NCBI RefSeq assembly: GCF_039555335.1
Contig: NW_027305510.1
Coordinates: 744,001-808,000, forward strand
From: Amphiura filiformis
Lineage: Eukaryota > Echinodermata > Ophiuroidea > Amphilepidida > Amphiuridae
Length of the DNA stretch: 64,000 nt
Direction of reading: 5' to 3'
Shown: positions 11,266-22,720 of the stretch, piece by piece
How the letters are laid out: each line of letters starts with the position of its first letter
How positions within the stretch are numbered: position 1 is the first letter of the stretch
Notes under the pieces: generated by a model
The model's input: the letters and a program-made list of their open reading frames with translations, nothing else
Databases searched by the model: none
What the model was told of the DNA's origin: nothing
Translations under genes and position numbers: made by a program

Positions 11266-12095
11266 GTCTTGAATACGCTGGCAAAGTTATGTATTAATCG
11301 GATTAATACTATATAGCAGTAGGTAAAACAAGTTTTGAATAATCCGCGCTATAAAGTCCCATTCAGTGATCCCAGCGAAAGTGAAAAAAAAATCAAATTG
11401 TTACGTTTATAAATTTTTTAATGAAAACAAATGGCAAAAAAACAAAACAGGAAAACGACAGTATTGACGAAGTTGAAGCCCCATTCAAATACATGTAGCT
11501 AATTTATATACTGTCAGTACCGGTATATAAATTACAGACTCACGTAAATGCATTATTTTTTTCTTAGACACACGGCGCGGCTTTCGGCTGAACCACTGCA
11601 CTAGCAAGCTATGTTAGCACATCTATGACAATGACGAAAGGTACAAAATCAGCCATAGGCCTTTAGATAGCAGAAGACACAAAAGTGGTGTTTTATGACC
11701 TTTGACATTCTTTTGTGGCGAGTGACATGGTCTTTCAATTCACGCCGAGTGTCCTTGACAGGTTTGACTATGCTTCAGTGGTCATGAAAGAATTCAAAAG
11801 ATAACCTCTGCCCCAATAATCCCAAGCAATTGTCTGAAACTGCTCCTCGGATCATAAGAACTCAGTCCTCAAATGATAGTCATAATAATGTCCAAAATAT
11901 AAAAATTACTGACTATCATTGAAGACTGAGTTCCGCAGTCTAGTATCCAAAATCTGAATATTGATGATTTTTACGATCGTCGGGATGAAAAAAAATCAAA
12001 AAATCACTGAATGGGCCTTTAGTTCCCTCCTCTCCTTACCCTGGCAATAAATCAAAGAAAAATAAAGAAAAAAATAAAGAAAACAAGAAAAGAAA
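11266..12095 (+). repeat. Left inverted arm of element X
   Basis: Read in reverse complement this matches 14900-15660, including TTCAGTGATCCCAGCGAAAG, TAAATTAGCTACATGTATTT and the T/C-rich tract next to CTTTACACTGGCAA-like sequence. The arms would form a stem of roughly 0.8 kb with scattered mismatches. Confidence 0.85.
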
Positions 12096-12109
12096 ATTAA
12101 CCAAATTAA

Positions 12110-12345
12110 GGGATCTGTTTTGAGCGTTTCGATAGTATTTTTTGTGGGACATGAGAGCACATCAGACATATCGAATTGCATTCTGAATACGAAGAATGTC
12201 TTTCTGATATCAAATAAATTTCATTGTTTGAAATTCACGATATAATACAAATTTTATGACAAATTATTAAAATTTGATATTTTTCACATTTTTGATAAAT
12301 AACAGTCCTCGAAGTAAATATCATAAATCTAATGTTATATTCTTA
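12110..12345 (+). mobile_element. Half copy of MITE family 1 within X
   Basis: Begins after TTAA (12106-12109) and matches the left arm of 836-1264; the right arm is missing. The same half copy sits at 20065-20320 in Y, so it was part of the element before X and Y separated. Confidence 0.75.
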
Positions 12346-12429
12346 AACAGTCCCTGGCATACAGATACCATACATGTATAGGCCTATGTATAGTAAATTT
12401 GTCTGCTTTATCTGTTTTGTGCTGTTTAA

Positions 12430-12777
12430 GGGGGTACTACACCCCTGCCCAATTTTGTGCCTATTTTTGCATTTTTCTCAAAAATTATGGCGCATTGGGG
12501 ACAAGTAAGATATGTATATTATAGGGGCAAGGACTACAACTACTGCACTGGAAATTTTATTTCAGCACAGCCAACAGTTGTGGAGTTACAGTCAAAAATG
12601 AGGGAAAACCAATATTTGATCAATAAATCAATAACTACTTGCTTTGTGTTGCTGTATTTTCAGTACAGTAGTTGTAGTCCTTGCCCCTATAATATACATA
12701 TCTTACTTGTCACCAATGTGCTATAATTTTGAGAAAATTGCAAAATAGGCGCAAATTGGACAGGGGTGTAGTACCCC
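12430..12777. mobile_element. TTAA-flanked MITE (family 2), full copy, absent from Y
   Basis: TTAA at 12426-12429 and 12778-12781 flanks inverted ends GGGGGTACTACACCCCTG and its complement, with further inverted match around the phrase TATTATAGGGGCAAGGAC. Copy Y has a single TTAA at 20376-20379 at the same place, so the pre-insertion site is preserved. A diverged relative is at 48361-48721. Confidence 0.92.
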
Positions 12778-13341
12778 TTAAGCAAATAGTTAAACATAAT
12801 TTCCATAAAATGTAAGCTTTTACTGTCAGATATGTCCCTTTTAATTTTGAGCAGAACAAGTGAGGTAAAGCAAAGAAAATTGAAATTTACTACTACTAGC
12901 GCCAATGAATGTTATACGATTGTAAAACGGTACGATCCTCTGGGTGTGCGGGGGTGTGTGCGTATGTGTGTCCTGCACGCGTATTTTTTTCTGCAACTAT
13001 AACGGGACGCAATACGATACCGGTATGTTATAAGAATCAAACTTACAAGAAAGATGGCTCTTGTCAAATCCTACAATTCTGTCAGAGAAAATATGCATAT
13101 TTGCATTAAATTTTTAATTAATCGACATAATTGATTAATTAATAAATGTTTTATTTAATGATTTACCATAATTCCAAATATGTCAAACAATATGTCAAAT
13201 TAAAGCTAATGAAATGCATTTAGTACTTTAGTTACATGATTCCAAACATTCTATTCCAATTTTTTGCTATACACGCATAGGAGCTGTACTTTTAAAATCC
13301 GCGCCTAATCAATAATAATAGTCTTTCACTCCATTGTCAAA

Positions 13342-14335
13342 GTACTGTGCTCCCTGTAGCATTATGGAGTGACCAGGTCCTAGAGCACACCACTCCACGC
13401 CATACATAAATTCTCCCAGTCACATTTCCCCAATATGAAATTTTAAAAAAGTTAAATTTTAATTTTACTTCTTTTAAAGTTTGGCAGAGGCGGGGTTCGA
13501 ACTCACGGCGCACCACGCCGCTTTGGAGATGCTCTATGAGCCTAGCGCCTTAGACCACTCGGCCACTTGTCTTGATGGAATCTTTTATGAAACGTATTTG
13601 AAGATATAATCGCAACTTCAATATAGGCCTACCACGTGACAAGCAAAAGCAGAAAACGTACCATATTTTGGAATTTTATTTGCCTAAAAACATTAATGTG
13701 TATTAATAGCGCTCAATTGTTGTTAATCCGACAATAAACATGATAAATGCGCGTCTATATGGACAATACATTATATCGATTTTGACATGTGCTCGCACGG
13801 TGGCAGTACATTTCCATGGTCAGTAAAATACTATAGAGGAACCTACCATTTTTCTTGTATACACGTTCGATGTTTTTATCAATTACATAAAAAATCCATT
13901 TTAGACCCCAAATGTTTCTTCAGGAAATAAAAGATTAGATTACCATAAAAACGAAACAGTAATCTTTTGCCGGGTCTAATGTTATTTATACATAGAATTT
14001 TCAACGATTTTTCTATCCTTATTCTTGCTCAATTAAAAAATATTTTGGCGTATATAAAATTGAAATAAAATTCTCTGCCTCATAAACGACCTCAAATGTG
14101 CCACAATTGGGTATCACGAATCGTTATATATGATGTGCAGTTAATATTCATATTTTCTTTTATACAGAGGATGCTTCAGTTTTGACAGGAAAAATATTTT
14201 CTTGAAAACCCTCTCACTCGGTTATTTCAAAACGGTAACCACGCTTCCCTAGAATGTGCAATAATTTAGCATTAAAATGTTTCTTAATCTAACAGCAAGC
14301 GTTTCTAGAATGCAGTATGGCGAAATGTGGTGTAG
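13342..14335. other. About 1 kb present in X but missing from Y
   Basis: Flanks on both sides match Y across its junction at about 20988-20992. No clean target duplication was found, so a deletion from Y is at least as likely as an insertion in X. Apart from the tRNA-like sequence at 13483-13571 nothing is recognised. Confidence 0.55.
13483..13571 (-). pseudogene. tRNA-like sequence with long variable arm (Leu/Ser type), probably defunct
   Basis: On the - strand the sequence has a D-arm-like GTGGCCGAGTGGTCTAAGGC, a long spacer that could hold a variable arm, and a T-arm/B-box GTGAGTTCGAACCCCGC. The acceptor stem pairs poorly (several mismatches by hand) and one T-stem pair is broken. It is likely a tRNA pseudogene or the head of a SINE. 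Confidence 0.5.
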
Positions 14336-14734
14336 TCCTAGAGTGTGATGGTTTTGTAGCAGATGACAGTGCTCATTCAAGCCTGTCAAGGTCAGTTAGT
14401 AGCCACTTGCTGAATGGATGGCCATGATCAGATATCAAAGAAATGCCTTGTGCAGCTGCCAATCACAGTAGAGGTTTGATAACATTTTGTTAAAAACCCA
14501 AATGTGATATAAGGACAAAGCTGTGCATGTTGGTACTTAATTGTTTGGATTCTTACGTTGAAATTCCCTTGTATTAGTATTTTTATGTGTAGTGTATAGT
14601 GGTCATAAATTATATAGCTTTTAAATTTTGGGCATTTTGCTCTGTTGCACTGTACCATTATGGAATTTGAGCAAATCAATTACCGACACAAGCAGGTATA
14701 CAGTGTATTATTTTATTTTTATTTCGTATCTCAG

Positions 14735-14832
14735 GAGCACAGCTCACTTGGTAAGGCATCAGAATTTGGTACACTAGCGCTTCGAACTTTAAATCGGAAG
14801 ATGGTGAGTTCGAGCCTCATCACGGTCACATT
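14735..14832 (+). repeat. tRNA-derived (SINE-like) module in X
   Basis: A D-arm-like AGCTCACTTGGTAAGGC and a fully paired T-arm (GTGAG TTCGAGC CTCAT) are visible, but the acceptor ends do not pair and the middle is too long. The same module is in Y at 21364-21462. Confidence 0.5.
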
Positions 14833-14899
14833 AATTTTATAAACCAAATATTGTTCGAACTTTTCATATTTGTTTTTCTTTTATTGTTTCTTTTCTTTG

Positions 14900-15660
14900 T
14901 CTTTTTTTTCTTTCTTGTTTTCTTTATTTTTTTCTTTATTTTCTTTGATCCATATTGCCAGTGTAAGGAGAGGAGGGAACTAACGGCCCATTCAGTGATT
15001 TTTTTTCATCCGGACGATCGTAAAAATCATCAAAATTCAGATTTTGTATTAAGATCAGGAACTCAGTCTTCAATGATATAGTCAGTAATAATCTTTTGGT
15101 CATTATATGACTATCATCATTTGACGACTGAGTTCTTATGATACATCATCCGAAGAGCAGTTTCAGATAATTGCTTGGGATTGTTGGGGCAGAGGTTATC
15201 TTTTGAATTCTTTCATGACCACCGAAGCAGAGTTAAACCTGTCAAGGACACTCGGCGTGAATTGAACTGACCATGTCACTTGCTACAAAAGAATGTCAAA
15301 GGTCACAAAACATCAACTTGGTGTCTTCTGCTAGTGGTTCAGCCCTAAGCCGTGTAGGCCTATTTAAGACAAAAATAATGCATTTACGTGAATCTGTAAT
15401 TTATATACTGACAGTATATATAAATTAGCTACATGTATTTGAATGGGGCTTCAACTTCGTCAATACTGCCGTTTTCTTGGGTTTTGTGCCAATTTTGTTC
15501 ATTAAAATTTTTTATAAAAGTAACAATTTGATTTTTTTTTTCACTTTCGCTGGGATCACTGAATGGGGCTTTGCAACGCGATATATTCAAAACTTGTATT
15601 CACCTACTGTTATAGCATTAATCCGATTATTACACAACCTCGCCAGCGTATTCAAGACAT
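14900..15660 (-). repeat. Right inverted arm of element X
   Basis: Inverse of 11266-12095. It contains TAGGCCTA at 15355-15362. The T/C-rich stretch at about 14860-14945 is the counterpart of the A/G-rich end of the left arm. Confidence 0.85.
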
Positions 15661-16075
15661 CCAATGCAAATAATCACCTAGATTATGACGTATCATACCG
15701 TAAATATGGCGGAGTACTCAAATTCATTCAACAAAAGCATGATTACAAGCTATTGCAATCTACCGCGACAGCTCGTCTCACACACATAACAAATGCACAA
15801 ATACGATCAAATAGGTTAACGACAACGTTTGATTGAATGCACTGCATTGTGCCATGATTACGGTGAAGGACACCGGTTCAATTCCTTTGTATGGAGCCAA
15901 TCAATAATTTCACGCACATCCTCTATTATTGCCCAATTATTGCCCGGGATGATTGCACACTGTAAAAGAGCTATTGTTATAATGTTTGATGAAATCGTGT
16001 TTAACTACCGTATTTGCTTAAGAACGGCACAATACAGATAAAGCAGACAGATTGACTACATGTGGTACATGTATA

Positions 16076-18494
16076 TGGTCGAATCCAACCAAAAGTGTCC
16101 ACGGGCCAAAAATAAAAATCCGAAATAAAAATGTCTCCACAATTTTTTCCTTTTGCACATTGATTGATGACATATTGGCCTTATAGGAACCAAAAGTGCC
16201 ATTACTAATCTTGAAAAATAAATCCAGGACGTGTGATAGTAAATGTGATATCAAAACCCAATGTTACCTACGAATACCACTAGAATGCTTTCACTATCGC
16301 AATACTAATCAACCTAAAACAAATGGAATATTCCCATTAACGCTTTTTTCGTGTAATGTAGACCACAGGGTGTCAGGAAAATGCTAGCTCAACCAGAAAA
16401 TATTTGTTTTATTTTTATAACGCGATCAATATGATCTTAGTCAATTTATGCTAGTTTATTTTTGAAAATGAAGTTTAGGTCAGTTTCTGTATTTTATTTA
16501 TCAAATGAGTATGAATCAATTTACACATTGTATAAGAACGAGTAGGATATATGTTTTCAAGAATATTAGGAATTATACGCATACACCTAACGCTTTATAC
16601 AATGAAAAGGTGAAGAAACCCGGGTATTCGTAGGTAACATGAGCGATTTAACAATATCTATATTGAGTTTAGAGGTTTAAATTTTGCTATTATGGTAAGG
16701 AATTAATAAAATGGTAGTTTTTAGATCTCTTTCAGATGGTACGTCCAAATGAATAAATGCTATTACCTTAGATAAAAATTTTTTGATGCTTTTAGCAAGA
16801 TTTTGACCACTTCATTTTGATAAACAAGTAGTTAATCAGCAATTTTACATAATAAATAATTGTTGAATGAATCCGTATATGGGTAATAATAGTGTCCTGG
16901 GGTACCGCTTAAAGTTTTTGACAATTAATTTCCATTGGTAGAGACACTTCATTACACATGGCATGTATTTTGCTGTATTCGTAAGTAACATTTCAGTATT
17001 TGTAGGTAAGAATTAGACTTTTGGTGGATATCGCAATCAAAACTTCATTTTATAAAGCACTTTGAATGTAATTGTGCGTTTATTGATACTTTAGACCCTA
17101 TCATGTATTAATAATGTCGGTTCACAGCGGTTGAAAGAGGATTGAAGTAAGAAACAAAGGCACTAAAGTGACTTTAATTTGCTTAATTGCACACAAATCG
17201 CTTAAAACCGTTATTGCAGACTTGTGAAGTCCATCTTGGAGTCAGTTACGTCTTGTGGCGTTTCGTTTGAGGGCAACTACAATTAGCTTTATACCAGGGT
17301 CCATCAATGTGTTGTCTAGATCATGAGACAATGAGAACAGTCGTTTTTTCCATGGTATTCGTAGGTAACCTTAGCGAAAACGTCAAAAGTTACCTTCGAA
17401 TAAATCAATTTGGACACAAATTACTCAGAAACCAGAAGGTCGGTAAACATTTAAAATGAAGCACACATGACAGTTGACAAATCCAAGTATTTATCCCCCT
17501 CTAATCTTCTTTGAATCTGATTTTTCTTTCAAATGAGCAGACCGTCGTCTATTTCAGTACATATTTTTCACCAATTAAGCCGTATTCAGTTTTGCATGGT
17601 GGGCATGTATGTGAATTCGCAACTTTCATTGACATATGATTTGATAGCAAACATACAGGCCTTCGTTATGTACCAATATGGGCATTGGCATGAATGGCGG
17701 TGTTTCACAATACTGTCATGATGTCAAATTGTATTCGTAGGTAACATTCGGTTACCGAAATTTACCTACGAATACTTGCTTTTATTGTTGACATCTCAGA
17801 AATATTTAAACGCAGGCTATTGAAACTTGGTAGAAATAAAGAGTGTATTACCCTGCACCTATTGCTTAACTATTGTTTACTATTCTCTCACTTTGTGGAA
17901 ATGACACAGCTTTTAACATGTATTCGGAGGTAATGCATATTTTTACCAAACCTACCTTTGTGCCATTTAGAATTTCTGGCAGCTAAACACAATAATAAAG
18001 ATGCCTGAATGCAATGCATTTCAGTATTGGACATATCAAAGTTTGTATCAATTGCGCATTTATTAGTGATTTCCATTTTTAAAGATATATCTAGTGCTAT
18101 GAAAAATTGTATTCGTAGGTAATGTAAAAAATACCACTCAAAAATGATCACAAAAAATTCATAATTATGTACAAATATGTGAAAAATTGAACAGGCAATC
18201 TTTGCACACACGCCTTTCAGGAAATCAATTTAGATTCAATCCAATGATTTCTTTTCATAACTGATTTAGACGTTTTTAAAAATACTTTAAGAAATATTGT
18301 GAAAAAAATGGGTAAAAATAGCATGTTTTGGGGGTCTCTGTGTCTAAGTTTTTCACAGAAGGGGTCTTATTATATATGGCGCGAAGCGTATGATCAAGGC
18401 GAATAAACACAATACAAAAATGAATGCCAATTGATTAATACTTTTAAGTTATGGCCCTGAACATGCCGTGTACACTTTTCGTTGGATTCGACCA
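16076..18494. mobile_element. 2.4 kb nested element with dispersed GTATTCGTAGGTAAC boxes
   Basis: Inverted ends TGGTCGAATCCAAC are followed by an AAAAGTGTNCACGG match and flanked by TA; Y has the uninterrupted sequence near 22505. The interior has no transposase frame. It carries about ten copies of a 15-mer (exact or 1-3 mismatches): + strand starts at 16624, 16975, 16996, 17355, 17731, 17920 and 18109; - strand copies at 16263, 17389 and 17761. Main boxes are about 350-380 bp apart, with 189-bp steps at the right end. Sequences between boxes show faint homology, suggesting an old tandem structure. Confidence 0.8.
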
Positions 18495-18605
18495 TATACA
18501 TATAGGGAATGTGTGTGAGTCGAGTATTACCTAATTATAATAGGGGCGTATCCAAAAATGAATTCACGCCCCTTTCAAATGTCGAGCCAAAGTGCAGGCC
18601 CTATG

Positions 18606-18865
18606 GCCGGGGCAAAGCCCCGGCGGGGGTCAAGGGGGCGGAGCCCCCTGAAGCTCCTGGTTTTTGGCATATTAGAAGCTAAAAATCAGTGTTTCAGAGT
18701 ACAAATTTCAAATTCCTCTTTCTTTCCCTTTCTCTCTCCTTCCCCTTTTTTTCTTCTTCCCTTTCTTCTTCCTTTTTTCCCCTTTTTCTCTTCTCCTTCC
18801 CTTTTTCTTCCCTCTTTTCTCTCCTTCCCCTTTTCCCTTCCCAATTTTTTGCTCTTCTTCCCAGT
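18606..18865. other. Spacer between X and Y with a ~135-bp pyrimidine tract
   Basis: The first part is GC-rich (GGGGGCGGAGCCCCC-type phrases common at transposon ends). The stretch 18713-18845 is almost pure T and C on the + strand, a candidate for triplex (H-DNA) structure. Frames through it on either strand are low-complexity artefacts. Confidence 0.7.
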
Positions 18866-20064
18866 CATAGGGCCTGCACTTTGGCTCGTTTTTTGCAGGT
18901 TTACATGGTCCAATAATCACAAGATGACTGACATGTGGTAACAAAGGAAGCAGTCACTGCAATTTGATTATGTCCCATATGATTGGCCATTCAAGACACC
19001 CATGTGAATATACTATAGCGGCCTTTTCAAAATATAATACCTGTTTGCTTGATTGCATTGACAATACCTGGGAACAATAGGCCTACACACAGTATATGCA
19101 TTGGACAAACTTTTACAATAAGCATGATAAGTGATGATGTGACCTCCAGATTTATACATCGTTCGTCTCGCACGCTGACAACATTTGATTGAATGGACTG
19201 TAGGCTACTGCGCCGTGATTACGGTGAAGGACACTTTTCAAATCCTTTGTTTGGAGCCAATCAATAAAAGCATGCAGGGCTTCTATACCCATGTACAGTT
19301 TATCCCTTACATAACCTATGTCTTGAATACGCTGGCAAAGTTATGTAATAATCGGATTAATACTATTATATAGCAGTAGGTAAAAACAAGTTTTGAATAA
19401 TCCGCGCTACAAAGTCCCATTCAGTGATCACAGCGAAAGTGAAAAAAAAAAATCAAATTGTTACGTTTATACATTTTTTTAATGAAAAACAAATGGCAAA
19501 AAAACAAAACAGGAAAACGACAGTATTGACGAAGTTGAAGCCCCATTCAAATACATGTAGTTAATTTATATACTGTCAGTACCGGTATATAAATTACATA
19601 AATATACATGGTGTACCAAAAATATACAGGGTGATTCCACTGAAAAATACCTAAAAAATTACATTTCTTCACCACTCCAATATTTCTACATAGTATATTG
19701 AATTGGAAAATGAACTTGATATTTGGAATGTACGATTTCCTTCAAATTTTAAATTTGTCATTATATACCCAAAATGCTGAAATAATACTAGTAATAATTA
19801 TCGGGAATGGTTTCTGTTAATTTTGAGCTGAAATAATAAGGTAAAGTGAAAGAAACACCGCTTGTTATTTTGGCTGTTTAACACGCAGTTCTATGGGAGG
19901 ACATTATGACTTTATGTCGAACTTTGCTCTATTTACCTACAAACACAAGCAATTTGGCTGATTATATTTAGATGCAAGTTGTAAACATTAAAAATATGCT
20001 AAAAAATCAGGTTTGAAAAAAATTAATCAAATTCATATTATAAGATCGTACATTATGACTTTAA

Positions 20065-20320
20065 GGGATCTGGAATGAGCGTTTTGAGCGTTTCGATAGT
20101 ATTTTTTGTGGGACATGAGAGCACATCAGACATATCGAATTGCATTCTGAATACGAAGAATGACTTTCTGATATCAAATAAATTTCATTGAAATTTATGA
20201 TATAATACAAATTTTATGACAAATTATTAAAATTTGATATTTTTCACATTTTTGATATATAACAGTCCTCGAAGTAAATATCATAAATCTAATGATATAT
20301 TCTGAAACAGTCCCTGGCAT
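20065..20320 (+). mobile_element. Half copy of MITE family 1 within Y
   Basis: Starts after TTAA at 20061-20064 and parallels 12110-12345 in X; right arm missing. Confidence 0.75.
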
Positions 20321-21363
20321 ACCATACATGTATAGTCCTATGTATAGTAATTTTGCTTTATCTGTTTTGTGCTGTTTAAACAAATAGTTAAACATAATTT
20401 CCATAAAATGTAAGCTTTTACTGTCAGATATGTCCCCTTTTAATTTTGAGCAGAACGAGTGAGGTAAAGCAAAGAAAATTGGAATTTACTACTACTACTA
20501 CTAGTGCCAAAGAATGTTATACGATTGTAAAACGGTACGATCCTTTGGGTGTGTGTGTGTAGGTGTGCGTATGTGTGTCCTGCACGCGTATTTTTTTTCT
20601 GTAACTATAATGGGACGCAATACGATACCGGTATGTTATAAGAATCAAACTTACAAGAAAAATGGCTCATGTCAAATCCTACAATTCTGTCAGAGAAAAT
20701 ATGCATATTTGCATTAAAGTTTTAATTAATTGACATAATTGATTAATTAATAAATATTTTATTTAATGATTTACCATAATTCCAAACATGTCAAACAATG
20801 TGTCAAATTAAAGCTAATGAAATGCTTTATAAATTGGTCAGATAGAGCATAATTTGCAGAATGCATTTAGTATTTTAGTTACATGACTCCAAACATTCTA
20901 TTCCAATTTTTTGCTATACACGCATAGGAGCTGTACTTTTAAAATCCGCGCCTAATCAATAATAATAGTCTTTCACTCCATTGTCAAACCTAGAGTGTGA
21001 TGGTTTTGTAGCAGATGACAGTGCTCATTCAAGCCTGTCAAGGTCAGTTAGTAGCCACTTGCTGAATGGATGGCCATTATCAGCTATCAAAGAGATGCCT
21101 TGTGCAGCTGCCAATCACAGTAGAGGTTTGATAACATTTGGTTAAAAACCCAAATGTGATATAAGGACAAAGCTGTGCATGTTGGTACTTAATTGTTTGG
21201 ATTCTTATGTTGAAATGCCCTTGTATTAGTATTTTTATGTGTAGTGTATATTGTTCATAAATTATATAGCTTTTAAATTATGGGCATTTTTGCTCTGTTG
21301 CACTGTACCATCCACCGACACAAGCAGGTATACAGTGCATTATTTTATTTTTATTTCGTATCT

Positions 21364-21462
21364 CAGGAGCACAGCTCACTTGGTAAGGCATCAGAATTTT
21401 GTTCACGAGCGCTTCGAACTTTAAATCGGAAGGTGGTGAGTTCGAGCCTCATCACGGTCACA
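21364..21462 (+). repeat. tRNA-derived (SINE-like) module in Y
   Basis: Copy of the module at 14735-14832 with a few substitutions; T-arm GTGAGTTCGAGCCTCAT intact. Confidence 0.5.
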
Positions 21463-22720
21463 TTAATTTTATAAACCAAATATTGTTCGAACTTTTCACA
21501 TTTGTTTTTCTTTTATTGTTTCTTTTCTTTGTCTTTTTTTTTCTTGTTTTATTTATTTTTTTCTTTATTTTTCTTTGATTCATATTGCCAAGGTAAGGAG
21601 AGGAGGGAACTAACGGCACATTCTGTGATGTTTTCATCCGGACGATCGTAAAAATCATCAAAATTCAGATTTTGTACTGCGGAACTCAGTCTTCAATGAT
21701 ATAGTAGTCAGTAATAATCTTTTGGTCATTATATGACTATCATCATTTGACGACTGAGTTCTTATGATACATCATCCGAAAAGCAGTTTCAGACAATTGC
21801 TTGGGATTGTTGGGGCAGAGGTTATCTTTTGAATTCTTTCATGACCACTGAAGCAGGGTCAAACCTGTCAAGGACACTCGGCGTGAATTGAACTGACCAT
21901 GTCACTCGCCACAAAAGAATGTCAAAGGTCATGAAAACATCAATTTGGTGTCTTCTGCTAGTGGTTCAGCCAAAAGCCGTGTAGGCCTATTTAAGACAAA
22001 AATAATGCATTTACGTGAATCTGTAATTACAGACAGTATATAAATTAGCTACATGTAGGCCTATTTGAATGGGGCTTCAACTTCGTCGATACTGCCGTTT
22101 TCTTGGGTTTTTGCCAATTTTTTCATTAAAATATTTTTATAAAAGTAACAATTTGATTTTTTTTTTTTTTTTCGCTGGGATCACTGAATTGGGCTTTGCA
22201 ACGCGATAGGCCTATATTCAATACTTGTATTCACCTACTGTTATAGCACTATACGCTAAAATAGGTTGACGACAACGTTTGATTGAATGAACTGCATTGC
22301 GCCATGATTACGGTGAAGGACACCGGTTCAGATCCTTTTGTATGGAGCCAATCAATAATTTCACGCACATCCTCTATTATTGCCCGGGATGATTGCACAC
22401 TGTAAAAGAGCTATTGTTATTATGTTTGATGAAATCGTGTTTAACTATTTGCTTAAGAACGGCACAATACAGATAAAGCAGACAGATTTACTACATGTGG
22501 TACATGTATATATACATAATAGGGAATGTGTGTGAGTCGAGTATTACCTAATTATAATAGGGGCGTATCCAAAATGAATTCACGCCCCTTTCAAATGTCG
22601 AGCCAAAGTGCAGGCCCTATGTTTTTTTTTGTGTCGGGGGGGGTGTGGGCAGCTTGCCCCCGGCCACCCCACTGGTTACGCCACTGCACGGGGGTAACAC
22701 TCCTGGCTCCATAATGTTTA

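Larger units (their letters stand above)
10816..18605. mobile_element. Large modular inverted-repeat (foldback-like) element, copy X
   Basis: Terminal inverted 23-mers, starting CATAGGGCCTGCACTTTGG at 10816-10838 and inverted at 18583-18605, enclose long internal inverted arms (about 11266-12095 against 14900-15660). The loop holds smaller MITEs and tRNA-like pieces. A second copy, Y, lies 260 bp downstream in the same orientation. X differs by a nested 2.4 kb element (16076-18494), a MITE at 12430-12777 and about 1 kb at 13342-14335. No transposase was found. The modular build recalls the TU foldback elements described in sea urchins; that is analogy, not an identification. Confidence 0.75.
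18866..22621. mobile_element. Large modular inverted-repeat (foldback-like) element, copy Y
   Basis: Same terminal 23-mers as X (18866-18888 and 22599-22621). Inverted arm sequence is at about 19319-19602 and 21540-22250. Its left arm is cut short near 19602 and continues with different sequence to about 20060. It lacks three segments found in X, and carries three GGCCTA hexamers that X lacks (TAGGCCTA at 19078, 22056 and 22207). Confidence 0.75.

Noticed and set aside
14851-15081. Phe/Leu-rich plus-strand frame resembling a membrane protein
   Set aside because: It is a T-rich tract of the X right arm; the matching arm copies are A-rich on the same strand and carry no such gene.
18558-18944. 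Frames rich in Phe/Ser/Leu or Lys/Glu/Gly
   Set aside because: Low-complexity readings of the pyrimidine tract between X and Y.
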